Shown here piece by piece: positions 24,884 to 32,739 of a DNA stretch of 45,675 bases (position 1 is the stretch's first letter; every line of letters starts with the position of its first letter). The DNA is from Planobispora longispora (GTDB lineage Bacteria > Actinomycetota > Actinomycetes > Streptosporangiales > Streptosporangiaceae). Location: positions 1 to 45,675 of the forward strand of contig NZ_BOOH01000061.1 in NCBI RefSeq assembly GCF_016863135.1, given 5' to 3'. The notes beneath the pieces are model-generated. The model searched no databases. It was given only the letters and a program-made list of their open reading frames with translations, and was not told the origin of the DNA. The position numbers and the translations under genes are program-made.

Positions 24884-26644
24884 ATGGTGGCCCAAGGCAC
24901 GATGCTGGCCGGGCGGTATCGCTTGGATACCCGCATCGGCGCAGGCGGCATGGGCGAGGTGTGGCGCGGTGAGGACACCGTGCTGGCCCGCACCGTCGCC
25001 GTCAAAGTGCTGCTCCCGGGCCGCACCGAGGACCCCGGCTTCCTGGTCCGCTTCCAGGGCGAGGCCCGGGCGATGGCGACGATCAACCACCCCGGTGTCG
25101 TCGACGTCTACGACTACGGAGCCCACGAGGTGCCCGGCGCGGGGGCGACCGTCTACCTCGTCATGAAGTTCGTGGACGGCGAGCCGCTGGACCGGCTGCT
25201 CGGGCGGCTGGGGAGCATCGCCCCCGGCGCCGCCATGGAGCTCATCGCCCAGGCCGCCTCCGCGCTGCAGGCCGTGCACGACCAGGGCATCGTCCACCGG
25301 GACATCAAGCCGGGCAACCTGCTGGTACGGCCCGACGGCACGCTCGTGCTCACCGACTTCGGCATCGCCAGGTCCGACTCGGCCAGCCGGCTGACCGACG
25401 CCGGCATGGTCCTGGGCACCGCCGCCTACTGCGCGCCGGAGCAGGCCGAGGGCGCGCCGGTCACCCCGGCGGTGGACATCTACGCGCTGGGCGTGGTCGC
25501 CTACGAGTGCCTGGCCGGTCAGCGCCCCTTCGACGGCGACTCCCCGGTCACGATCGCGCTCAAGCACATCCGCGAGGCCCCGCCGCCGCTGCCCGCGACG
25601 ATCCCGCCCGGGGTGCGCGCCCTGGTGGAGCGGGCCCTGTCCAAGGACCCGGCCCGGCGCTTCCCCAGCGCCGCGGCGATGAGCACCGCGGCCCGGCAGG
25701 CGCTGCACGTCCCGGAGTCCGGCGCGTCCCCGCACGCCTTCGCCGAGACCGGATACGCCCCGGGCCCGGCGGGGCCCGTCGCGCCGCCGACCGGCTGGCA
25801 GGAGACGGCGCCGCCCCCGGGCCGGCAGGAAGCCGTCCCGCCCACCGGCCGGCAGGACGCCGCCGGCGGGCAGCCGACCAGCGTCCAGGGCGCCGCCGGC
25901 GGACCGGGGGGTCCGTACCCCACCGGCACGCACGGGATCGCCGCCGAGCCGACCTCCGGCTGGCGGGCGGACACGCCGACGGTGTCGCCCGGCATCCCCG
26001 CCGCGTCCCCGCCCCGCGGCCGGGGTCGCAGGGGGGCTCAGCGTCCCAAGCGCCGGGGCGGCGTCCTGCTCGCCTCCGCCGGGGCGGTCGTGGTCTCCGT
26101 CGGCCTCGCCGCGGTGGCGGTCAACGTGATGGCGGCCTCCGAGGAGAAGGTGCCCAGCAACAAGACGATGGCGAGCGCCGAGCCGCTTCCCACCCGCGCC
26201 GAGCCGTCCAGGACCCCGAGGACGACCCGCCCCCCCAGGCGGACGCCCACGCCGACTCCCACGATCGAGGCCAGGCCCACGGTCACCAGGGAGCCGTCCC
26301 CCACGCCGAAACCGTCCAGGACCCCCACGCCCACCCCCACGCCGACGCCCACGCCCACGCCGACACCCGCGGTGAAGAAGAAGGTCCCGAACGTCCTGGG
26401 CCTGACCCCCGCGGAGGCGAAGGTCAAGCTGGCGCAGGCGGGCCTGAAGGCGAAGGTCGGGTACGAGCCGGAGACCGACCTCACGAAGTGCACCGGGGTG
26501 GTCGGGCAGCGGCCGAGCGCGGGAGAGATGCAGGACGTCCAGAAGCCGGTGGAGATCACCGCGGACAACGACGCCTGCCCGACGGCGCAGCCCACTCCCA
26601 GCGTCACTCCCACTCCGAGCGCCACGCCCAAGTCGTCGTCCTGA
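24884..26644 (+). CDS. PASTA-containing Ser/Thr protein kinase (PknB-like)
   Basis: The 586-residue protein has a Hanks-type kinase domain (about 12-275): GAGGMGEV loop, Lys41, HRDIKPGN, DFG (158-160), and GTAAYCAPEQ in the activation segment. A Pro/Gly/Gln-rich cytoplasmic linker follows (280-390), then one membrane helix (about 393-413), an external Thr-Pro repeat stretch (about 452-494) and a single PASTA domain (about 498-562: KVPNVLGLTPAEAKVKLAQAG). One PASTA domain is fewer than PknB's four. PASTA domains bind muropeptides, so cell-wall sensing is likely. The Thr-Pro stretch is encoded by a short ACGCCC-type DNA repeat prone to length change. ATG at 24884 has GGGGGAA 5 bases upstream. 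Confidence 0.93.
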   Translation: MVAQGTMLAGRYRLDTRIGAGGMGEVWRGEDTVLARTVAVKVLLPGRTEDPGFLVRFQGEARAMATINHPGVVDVYDYGAHEVPGAGATVYLVMKFVDGEPLDRLLGRLGSIAPGAAMELIAQAASALQAVHDQGIVHRDIKPGNLLVRPDGTLVLTDFGIARSDSASRLTDAGMVLGTAAYCAPEQAEGAPVTPAVDIYALGVVAYECLAGQRPFDGDSPVTIALKHIREAPPPLPATIPPGVRALVERALSKDPARRFPSAAAMSTAARQALHVPESGASPHAFAETGYAPGPAGPVAPPTGWQETAPPPGRQEAVPPTGRQDAAGGQPTSVQGAAGGPGGPYPTGTHGIAAEPTSGWRADTPTVSPGIPAASPPRGRGRRGAQRPKRRGGVLLASAGAVVVSVGLAAVAVNVMAASEEKVPSNKTMASAEPLPTRAEPSRTPRTTRPPRRTPTPTPTIEARPTVTREPSPTPKPSRTPTPTPTPTPTPTPTPAVKKKVPNVLGLTPAEAKVKLAQAGLKAKVGYEPETDLTKCTGVVGQRPSAGEMQDVQKPVEITADNDACPTAQPTPSVTPTPSATPKSSS

Positions 26645-26704
26645 CCCGCGGCGCTCCGGCCGCCGCGGGCCCGCGCCGTGCGGCGGGGCCGGAACGGCTT
26701 CCGC

Positions 26705-26777
26705 GGCGCTCCGCCGCACCGGCGCCGCGAGAGGGCGGCACCGGTGCGGAGCGCCGATCCCCGGCGGGCCGGGGATC
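26705..26777. terminator. Twin hairpins between convergent genes
   Basis: An imperfect long hairpin (26705-26755, arms GGCGCTCCG and CGGAGCGCC) is followed by a tight palindrome GATCCCCGGC/GCCGGGGATC (26756-26777). Both sit between the convergent kinase and ThDP-enzyme genes and can serve either strand. Confidence 0.7.
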
Positions 26778-26785
26778 CGGCCCGG

Positions 26786-28432
26786 TCAGACTCCGGTGGT
26801 GGTGCGGGGGTAGGCGACGGCCGGGTCGGTGGCGATGTTCACCATGTACGGCACGCCGGAGTCGAAGGCGCGGCGCAGCGCCGGGCCGATCTCCGACGGG
26901 TCGGTGACGAGCTCGCCGCCGCCGCCGAGGGCGGTCACGACCTGGTCGTAGCGGCACTGCGGCTGGAGCTCGGCGGCCACGTCGTAGCCGTAGAGCATCT
27001 GCATGGGGTGCTTCTCCAGGCCCCACATGCCGTTGTTGCCGCAGATCATCACCACCGGCAGGCGGTGCCGTACCAGCGTGTCCACGTCCATCAGCGAGAA
27101 CCCGGCCGCGCCGTCGCCCAGCAGCAGCACCACCTGGGAGGAGGGCCGGGCCAGGCGGGCGGCCATGGCGTAGCCCAGGCCGGTGCCCAGGCAGCCGTAG
27201 GGGCCCGGGTCGAGCCAGTTGCCGGCGCGGCGGGGCTCGACGTACTTGCCCGCGTAGGAGACGAAGTCGCCGCCGTCACCGATCGCCACGGCGTCGTCGG
27301 CGAGGATCTTCCCCAGCTCGCCGTAGATCCGCATCGGGTGGATCGGGTCGGCGTCGGCCGCGAGCAGCTCGGCGTCCCCGGCGATGGCCGCCGCGGAGGC
27401 CTCGGCGAGCGTCGTCAGCCACGGCGCGTAGCGCGCGGGGGACACGCCCGCCTCGGCGCAGGCCGTGCCGAGCCCCCAGAAGACCAGGGAGAGGTCGCCC
27501 GCCGCGGCGCCCGCGGGCTTCATGTGCGTGGAGATCTGGGACGGCGCGTCGGCCAGGTGCACCACCTTGGCCAGCGGGGCGCCGTCCTTGCCGCCGAACC
27601 AGCCGTAGCCGAGCCGGAAGTCCAGCGGGGTGCCCGCCACGATCACCAGGTCGGCCTGGGCGAAGGCCATCCCCCGGGCCCGGTTGACCAGCAGTTCGTG
27701 CCCGGCGGGCAGGATGCCCCGGCCCTGGCCGTTGGGGATGACCGGCAGGCGGTACTCCTCGGCGAAGCTGCGGGCGACCTCCTCGGCGCGGTCCATCCAC
27801 ACGTCGGAGCCGAGGACCAGAACCGGACGCTCGGCCTCGGCGAGCAGGCGGGCGATGCCGGCCAGCGCGTCGGTGTCGGGCTCCAGCGGCGAGGGGGTCA
27901 GCGTCTCGGTGGCGTGCGGCGTCGCCGGGGCGAACAGGTGGTCCATGTGGAAGTCGAGGAAGACCGGGCCGCGGTGCGGGGCGATGGCGGTCCGGAAGGC
28001 CATCTCGACGTCCTGGCCGATGGAGTCGGGGCCCGAGCCGGTGAAGGCCAGCTTGGTGATCGGGGTGAACAGCGGCGGGTGGTCCATCTCCTGCAGCGCG
28101 CCGGAGCCCCAGCGCGACTGCGGCGCCCGGCCGCCCATGACGACCACGGGGGAGCCGTTGAAGTGCGCGGTGGCCACGCCGCTGACGCCGTTGGTGATGC
28201 CCGGGCCGGCGGTCAGCACGGCCAGGCCGGGCCTGCGGGTGAGCCTGGCGGTCGCCTCGGCGGCGAAGACGGCGCTCTGCTCGTGCCGTACGTCGAGGAT
28301 CCGCATGTCTTCGTGGACCGCCCCGTCGTAGAGCGGGAAGACGTGCCCGCCGGACAGGGTGAACATCGTCTCGATGCCGTAGGTCTTGGAGACGGCGACG
28401 GCGACGTCGCCCGCGTGCTTCGGTGACTCCAT
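26786..28432 (-). CDS. Thiamine-diphosphate enzyme, IlvG-like acetolactate synthase homologue
   Basis: The 548-residue enzyme belongs to the acetolactate synthase/benzoylformate decarboxylase family. It has FTLSGGHVFPLYDG, the catalytic Glu in DVRHEQSAVFAAE, AGPGITNGVSG and the ThDP-Mg motif GDGAAGFSLMDVDTLVRH...GNNGMWGLEKHP. It closely resembles mycobacterial IlvG, an uncharacterised paralogue of the true synthase IlvB. No small regulatory subunit is nearby. An actual acetolactate synthase, an oxalyl-CoA-type decarboxylase or another ThDP reaction are all open. ATG 28432 has no clear ribosome-binding site. Confidence 0.85.
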   Translation of the reverse strand: MESPKHAGDVAVAVSKTYGIETMFTLSGGHVFPLYDGAVHEDMRILDVRHEQSAVFAAEATARLTRRPGLAVLTAGPGITNGVSGVATAHFNGSPVVVMGGRAPQSRWGSGALQEMDHPPLFTPITKLAFTGSGPDSIGQDVEMAFRTAIAPHRGPVFLDFHMDHLFAPATPHATETLTPSPLEPDTDALAGIARLLAEAERPVLVLGSDVWMDRAEEVARSFAEEYRLPVIPNGQGRGILPAGHELLVNRARGMAFAQADLVIVAGTPLDFRLGYGWFGGKDGAPLAKVVHLADAPSQISTHMKPAGAAAGDLSLVFWGLGTACAEAGVSPARYAPWLTTLAEASAAAIAGDAELLAADADPIHPMRIYGELGKILADDAVAIGDGGDFVSYAGKYVEPRRAGNWLDPGPYGCLGTGLGYAMAARLARPSSQVVLLLGDGAAGFSLMDVDTLVRHRLPVVMICGNNGMWGLEKHPMQMLYGYDVAAELQPQCRYDQVVTALGGGGELVTDPSEIGPALRRAFDSGVPYMVNIATDPAVAYPRTTTGV

Positions 28433-28594
28433 GCGCGAAACCTACCAGTCAGTCACTTGGCCGGACAGGGGAGTGCCCGGGGGTCCGTGGGTCTTCTCTC
28501 TCCCCCGAATCCCCCATGTCACACGCGCGCACCATAACGCGCTCCTTACGGTCCGCGACCGCCTGACGACCGAATCTTGACCCGGAGCGTAACC

Positions 28595-29848
28595 GCGGGT
28601 TCTAGTGTTTGTCGCAACACACCTGATCATGATGGGCGTGTTGATGGCTGTTCGCGGACCCAAGCGGCGACTCGAACTCGAGTCGGAGTACTGGCGGCTG
28701 ATCCTTGCCGGGGTAGGCACAGTGGAGGCGTGCAAGCAGGTCGGTATCGGCCGCAAGACCGGCTACCGATGGCGAGCAGAAAACGGCGGTCTGCCACCGG
28801 CCCGCCTGACCGAGTCGGCACGCTCGGCTCGTTACCTGTCGCTGCTGGAGCGCCAGCGCATCGCCACACTGCGCGGACAGGGCCTGGGCGTACGGGAGAT
28901 CGCCCGACGCCTCGGCCGCGCTCCCTCGACCATCAGCCGTGAGCTGCAGCGCAACACCAGCGCGCACGACCGCACCTACGACGGTGATCTCGCCCATGCG
29001 CGTGCCCGCCAGCGCATGCGCCGCCCGCGTCGCGGCCGGGTGCTGCAGGACGCCGAACTGCGTGCCCAGATCCAGGCCCGGCTGGAGCAGGAGTGGAGCC
29101 CCGAGCAGATCGCCGCTCACCTTCGTCGCTGCTTTCCCGACCGGCCGCACTGGCATCTGTGCCACGAGACGATCTACCAGGCCATCTACCACGGCGGCCG
29201 CGGTGGCCTGAGCCGCCGGCTCACCGCCAAACTGCGTACCGGGCGCGCGCTGCGGCGGCGACGACGCCGCTCCGACCAGCGCCGGATTCGCTTTGTCGCC
29301 CCGGCCGTGCTTATCGAGCACCGTCCGCCGATCGTCGAGCAGCGCGTCCGTGTCGGCGACTGGGAAGGCGATCTGATCACTGGTCGGCTCAACCAGTCCG
29401 CCATCGGCACCCTGGTGGATCGCACCAGCCGCTACCTTCGCCTGATTCCGCTGCCGACCGGCCACGCTGCCGTGAACGTCCGTGACGGCCTGCTTGCTGC
29501 CTTCGCCGACATCCCCGAGGACGCACGCTGGACGCTGACCTGGGATCAAGGCGCAGAGATGGCCTTGCACCATCAGGTGGCGCCCCTGTTTCGCGAGGGG
29601 GTGTTCTTCGCCCACCCGGCCAGCCCCTGGCAGCGCGGTACGAATGAGAACACCAATGGACTGCTGCGCCAGTACTTTCCCAAAGGCACCGATCTGTCCC
29701 GCCACGGCATCGAGGACCTGCGCACGGTGGAGCAACGGCTCAACAACCGGCCCCGCAAGTCCCTGGGGTGGCTCAGCCCGGCCGAGGTATTCGCCTCCGG
29801 TCTGCCATCATGATCAGCGTCACCGTTGCGACGATCGCTGGAATCCGC
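28595..29848 (+). mobile_element. IS30-family insertion sequence, apparently complete
   Basis: An intact IS30-type transposase is flanked by imperfect terminal inverted repeats at 28595-28618 and 29825-29848, matching at 19 of 24 positions and sharing the inner core GTCGCAAC. A second shared block (TGATCATGATGG on the left at 28624-28635, inverted at the right near the transposase stop) lies just inside. AACCG occurs at 28591-28595 and 29850-29854, one base out of register with the inverted repeats, so a target duplication is possible but not certain. The ends are defined by eye. Confidence 0.78.
28629..29813 (+). CDS. IS30-family transposase
   Basis: The protein (394 residues from ATG 28629) has N-terminal helix-turn-helix segments (GVGTVEACKQVGIGRKTGYR and GLGVREIARRLGRAPSTISR) and an IS30 DDE catalytic core: Asp in VGDWEGDLITG, Asp in TWDQGAEMA and Glu in NENTNGLLRQYFPKGTDL. 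The C-terminal LNNRPRKSLGWLSPAEVF is typical. The reading frame is uninterrupted, so the element may be active. Start codons at 28605 (GTG), 28629 and 28644 are all possible; the first lies inside the inverted repeat. Confidence 0.93.
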   Translation: MMGVLMAVRGPKRRLELESEYWRLILAGVGTVEACKQVGIGRKTGYRWRAENGGLPPARLTESARSARYLSLLERQRIATLRGQGLGVREIARRLGRAPSTISRELQRNTSAHDRTYDGDLAHARARQRMRRPRRGRVLQDAELRAQIQARLEQEWSPEQIAAHLRRCFPDRPHWHLCHETIYQAIYHGGRGGLSRRLTAKLRTGRALRRRRRRSDQRRIRFVAPAVLIEHRPPIVEQRVRVGDWEGDLITGRLNQSAIGTLVDRTSRYLRLIPLPTGHAAVNVRDGLLAAFADIPEDARWTLTWDQGAEMALHHQVAPLFREGVFFAHPASPWQRGTNENTNGLLRQYFPKGTDLSRHGIEDLRTVEQRLNNRPRKSLGWLSPAEVFASGLPS

Positions 29849-29941
29849 CAACCGGGGCGTCCGGCCCGGCGTCTTGACGGGAGCGGCGGGAGGGGTCTTG
29901 ATGGACAGCGAATCCAATTCGGTTTTCCGTGGAGGGGTGCC

Positions 29942-31630
29942 ATGCCGATCCCGCGTTCGATCCTCACCAAGGCGGACCTCCCCGACCTGGATCTCAGCGT
30001 CGTCAGCGGGACGTGGCCCCTCGACATCTCCGGACATGTCCTGATCAGCACCTCCGATCAGCGCACCCACCCGGTCCACGCCTTCTTCGGCGACGGCATC
30101 CTCGTCCGCCTGGCCCTCGAAGCCGGGACCGACGGCGCGCCCGAGGGCCGGTTCGCCTGGCGTCCCCGGGTGATCGACTCTCCCTCCGTACGGCTCCGCC
30201 GCCGCCGCCCCGACCTGTTCCAGGCCGGTCCGGTCGGCACCTCCTCGCCCCTCGGCAGCGTCAACGCCGCCAACACCGCCCCGCTGCCCTGGGGCGACCG
30301 GCTCTTCGCCACCTGGGACGCCGGACGTCCCGTCGAGGTCGACCCGGTCACCCTCGCCTTCCTCGGCGAGGTCGGCCACCGCGACGACTGGGCCCCCGTC
30401 CTCGACGCCCCCGTCCTGCCCTCGATCCTGAGCACCGCCCACCCCGTGATCGACCCCGAGCGCGGCTGTCTGTGGTCGGTGACGCGCGACCCGCTCACCG
30501 GCGTGCTGTCGGTCGTCCGCTACGACGGCGCGGGCAAGCACGTGCGGCGCTGGCCCGTCGAGGGGGTCGCGTTCCCGCAGGCCACCCACACCATCACGCA
30601 GACCCGCCACTGGCTGGTCCTGGCCGACACCGCCTACAAGGTCGATCTCGACGAGGTCCTCGGCGCGGGCGACCGCACGGTGGCCAACAACCCCGACGGC
30701 CCGCTGGTGCTCGTCCGCAAGGACGCCCTGGACGCCGCCCCGCACGGCACGCCGGTGCGCGGGGCCGTCTTCCGCATCGCCCCCGAGGTCAACCACTTCT
30801 ACGCCGCCTACGACGACTCCGCGGGGATCCGCGTCGTCATGGAGCACACCCCCGGCGTCGACATCGGGATGTACCTGAAGGAGGACGACGTCGACGTGCA
30901 CGGCCGCCCGATCGACCCCGCGCTGCGCGGCATGTACTGCCACGCGATGTCCCCCGCCCTCACCACCGTCCTGGAGTTCGACCCCGTCGCCGGGACGGTC
31001 GCCGACGTCGCGCGCCTGTACGACCCGGACCGCTACTGGCAGGCCGAGCTGTCGGCCCTCGACTGGTCCCTGGAGGGGCAGCTCGCCCCCACCCGGCACC
31101 ACCTGGTCTTCCAGGGCTTCCAGCCCGAGGCGGTCAACCGGCGCGCGCTGCGCAACTACGGCGCGCGGGTGGACCGGTCGCTGTTCCCCGCCGAGCAGAC
31201 CCCGGCCGTGCTCGCCTCCCTGGAGCGCGACACGCTCAAACCGCTGTCGGAGTGGGCCTGGGCGCTGGACGACTACCCGACCTCGCCCGTGTTCGTGCCC
31301 AGGAGCCCCGGCGGGCCCGGCCGCAGCCGCTACGCGGGGACCGAGCCCGGCGGGCACGACGGCCATCTCGTCGTGGTCGTGCACAACGACGACCGCTTCC
31401 GGATCGAGGTCTTCGACGCGGCGGCGGTCTCGCGCGGCCCGGTGGCCACGCTCGCCCCGGCCCCGGGCACCGTCATCCCCTTCATGATCCACTCTGCCTG
31501 GATGCCGGACGCCCGCTCCGCCGACCCCGCGATCGAACGGCTCCGCTTCGCCGACGACCTCGACGACCGGCTCGCCCAGCTCGACCCCGATCTCCAGGCC
31601 CTCGCCCGCGACGTCGCCGCCGAGCTCTGA
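29942..31630 (+). CDS. Carotenoid cleavage oxygenase family protein
   Basis: This 562-residue protein belongs to the RPE65/lignostilbene dioxygenase family of non-haem iron enzymes. Candidate iron-binding His residues lie in STAHPVID, PQATHTITQ, PEVNHFYAAYDD and MIHSAWMP near the C-terminus, consistent with the family's four-His seven-bladed propeller. Substrates range from carotenoids to stilbenes, and none can be chosen here. ATG at 29942 follows GGAGGGG. The IS30 element ends 93 bp upstream, so native promoter sequence may have been displaced. Confidence 0.83.
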   Translation: MPIPRSILTKADLPDLDLSVVSGTWPLDISGHVLISTSDQRTHPVHAFFGDGILVRLALEAGTDGAPEGRFAWRPRVIDSPSVRLRRRRPDLFQAGPVGTSSPLGSVNAANTAPLPWGDRLFATWDAGRPVEVDPVTLAFLGEVGHRDDWAPVLDAPVLPSILSTAHPVIDPERGCLWSVTRDPLTGVLSVVRYDGAGKHVRRWPVEGVAFPQATHTITQTRHWLVLADTAYKVDLDEVLGAGDRTVANNPDGPLVLVRKDALDAAPHGTPVRGAVFRIAPEVNHFYAAYDDSAGIRVVMEHTPGVDIGMYLKEDDVDVHGRPIDPALRGMYCHAMSPALTTVLEFDPVAGTVADVARLYDPDRYWQAELSALDWSLEGQLAPTRHHLVFQGFQPEAVNRRALRNYGARVDRSLFPAEQTPAVLASLERDTLKPLSEWAWALDDYPTSPVFVPRSPGGPGRSRYAGTEPGGHDGHLVVVVHNDDRFRIEVFDAAAVSRGPVATLAPAPGTVIPFMIHSAWMPDARSADPAIERLRFADDLDDRLAQLDPDLQALARDVAAEL

Positions 31631-31809
31631 GGTCTGCTCCCGTCGTCGCGCCGGGCGCGGTAACGGACCGGTAATCGGCTGCCCGGACGGCGCCGGGACG
31701 GAGCGCTTGAGCGGTGGACGCCCGGTGGACGCGGCCGTGCAGGGTGGAGCCATCGGGACCGGCCCGGATCGCCGGCCCGTTCTCGGTGAGCGCCGGCAGG
31801 ACGCTCGTC

Positions 31810-31845
31810 CTTCCGCGTTCCCCTTCACTTCCGCGTTCCACCTCA
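31810..31845. repeat. Two 18-bp direct repeats upstream of the reductase gene
   Basis: CTTCCGCGTTCCCCTTCA (31810-31827) is followed immediately by CTTCCGCGTTCCACCTCA (31828-31845), 16 of 18 bases alike. The pair ends 18 bases before the start codon and could be an operator overlapping the 5' leader. Confidence 0.6.
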
Positions 31846-31863
31846 GCGATTCGGAGCATGCAT

Positions 31864-32739
31864 ATGAGCAGCGAGCGCTCAGCGGTCACCGTCCTCGGCC
31901 TCGGCCTGATGGGGACCGCCCTGGCCGGCGCTTTCCTCGCGGGCGGCCACCCGACGACCGTCTGGAACCGCTCCGCCGGCAGGGGAGACGACCTCGTCGG
32001 CAGGGGCGCGGTGCGCGCCGCCGCGGTCGGCGACGCGGTCGGGGCCGGGCAGGTGGTGGTCGTCTGCGTCCGCGACTACGACGCGGTACGGGAGACCCTG
32101 GAGCCGGTGAGCGCGGCGCTGGCGGGCCGGGTGGTGGTCAACCTGACCTCCGGGACGTCGCAGGAGGCGCGCGACCTCGCCGGCTGGGCCGCCGGACACG
32201 GGATCCGTTACCTCGATGGGGCGATCATGATGACCCCGCAGGGCATCGGCACGCCGGAGGCGGTCATCCTCTACGGCGGGGAGCAGGAGCTCTTCGAGGA
32301 GACCAGGCCGGTGCTGGACCGGCTGGGCGGCGGCGGCACCTATCTGGGACCCGACACCGGCATCCCGGCACTGTACGACGTGGCCCTGCTGGACATCATG
32401 TGGGCGACGCTCAACGGCTTCCTGCACGCCGTCGCGCTGGTCGGCACCGAGAAGATCCGGGCGACGGCGTTCCTGCCGTTCGTCACCGGCTGGCTGGGCG
32501 GGGTGGCCTCGTTCCTGCCCGCCATGGCCGAACAGATCGACACGGGTGAGTACGCGGCGCACGACGCGACGCTGGAGACCCACCTGTCACCGCTCGGCCA
32601 CCTGATCCACGAGAGCCGGGTCCGGGGCGTCGACGTCGATCTGCCCGGCCGCACCAAGGTCCTGGTCGAGCGGGCGATCGCCGGCGGCCACGCCTCCGAC
32701 GGCTACGCGCGGCTGATCGAGCAGATGCGCGAGCGGTAG
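31864..32739 (+). CDS. Imine-reductase-like NAD(P)-dependent oxidoreductase
   Basis: The 291-residue protein has an N-terminal Rossmann domain (VTVLGLGLMGTALAGAFL) of the 6-phosphogluconate/beta-hydroxyacid dehydrogenase superfamily and a helical C-terminal domain. The segment YLDGAIMMTPQGIGTPEAVILYGG resembles imine reductases, where the usual catalytic Lys of the hydroxyacid dehydrogenases is absent. ATG at 31864 is preferred to 31858 because GGAG is then 8 bases away. Its last 153 bp overlap, tail to tail, the SARP-type regulator gene. Confidence 0.82.
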   Translation: MSSERSAVTVLGLGLMGTALAGAFLAGGHPTTVWNRSAGRGDDLVGRGAVRAAAVGDAVGAGQVVVVCVRDYDAVRETLEPVSAALAGRVVVNLTSGTSQEARDLAGWAAGHGIRYLDGAIMMTPQGIGTPEAVILYGGEQELFEETRPVLDRLGGGGTYLGPDTGIPALYDVALLDIMWATLNGFLHAVALVGTEKIRATAFLPFVTGWLGGVASFLPAMAEQIDTGEYAAHDATLETHLSPLGHLIHESRVRGVDVDLPGRTKVLVERAIAGGHASDGYARLIEQMRER

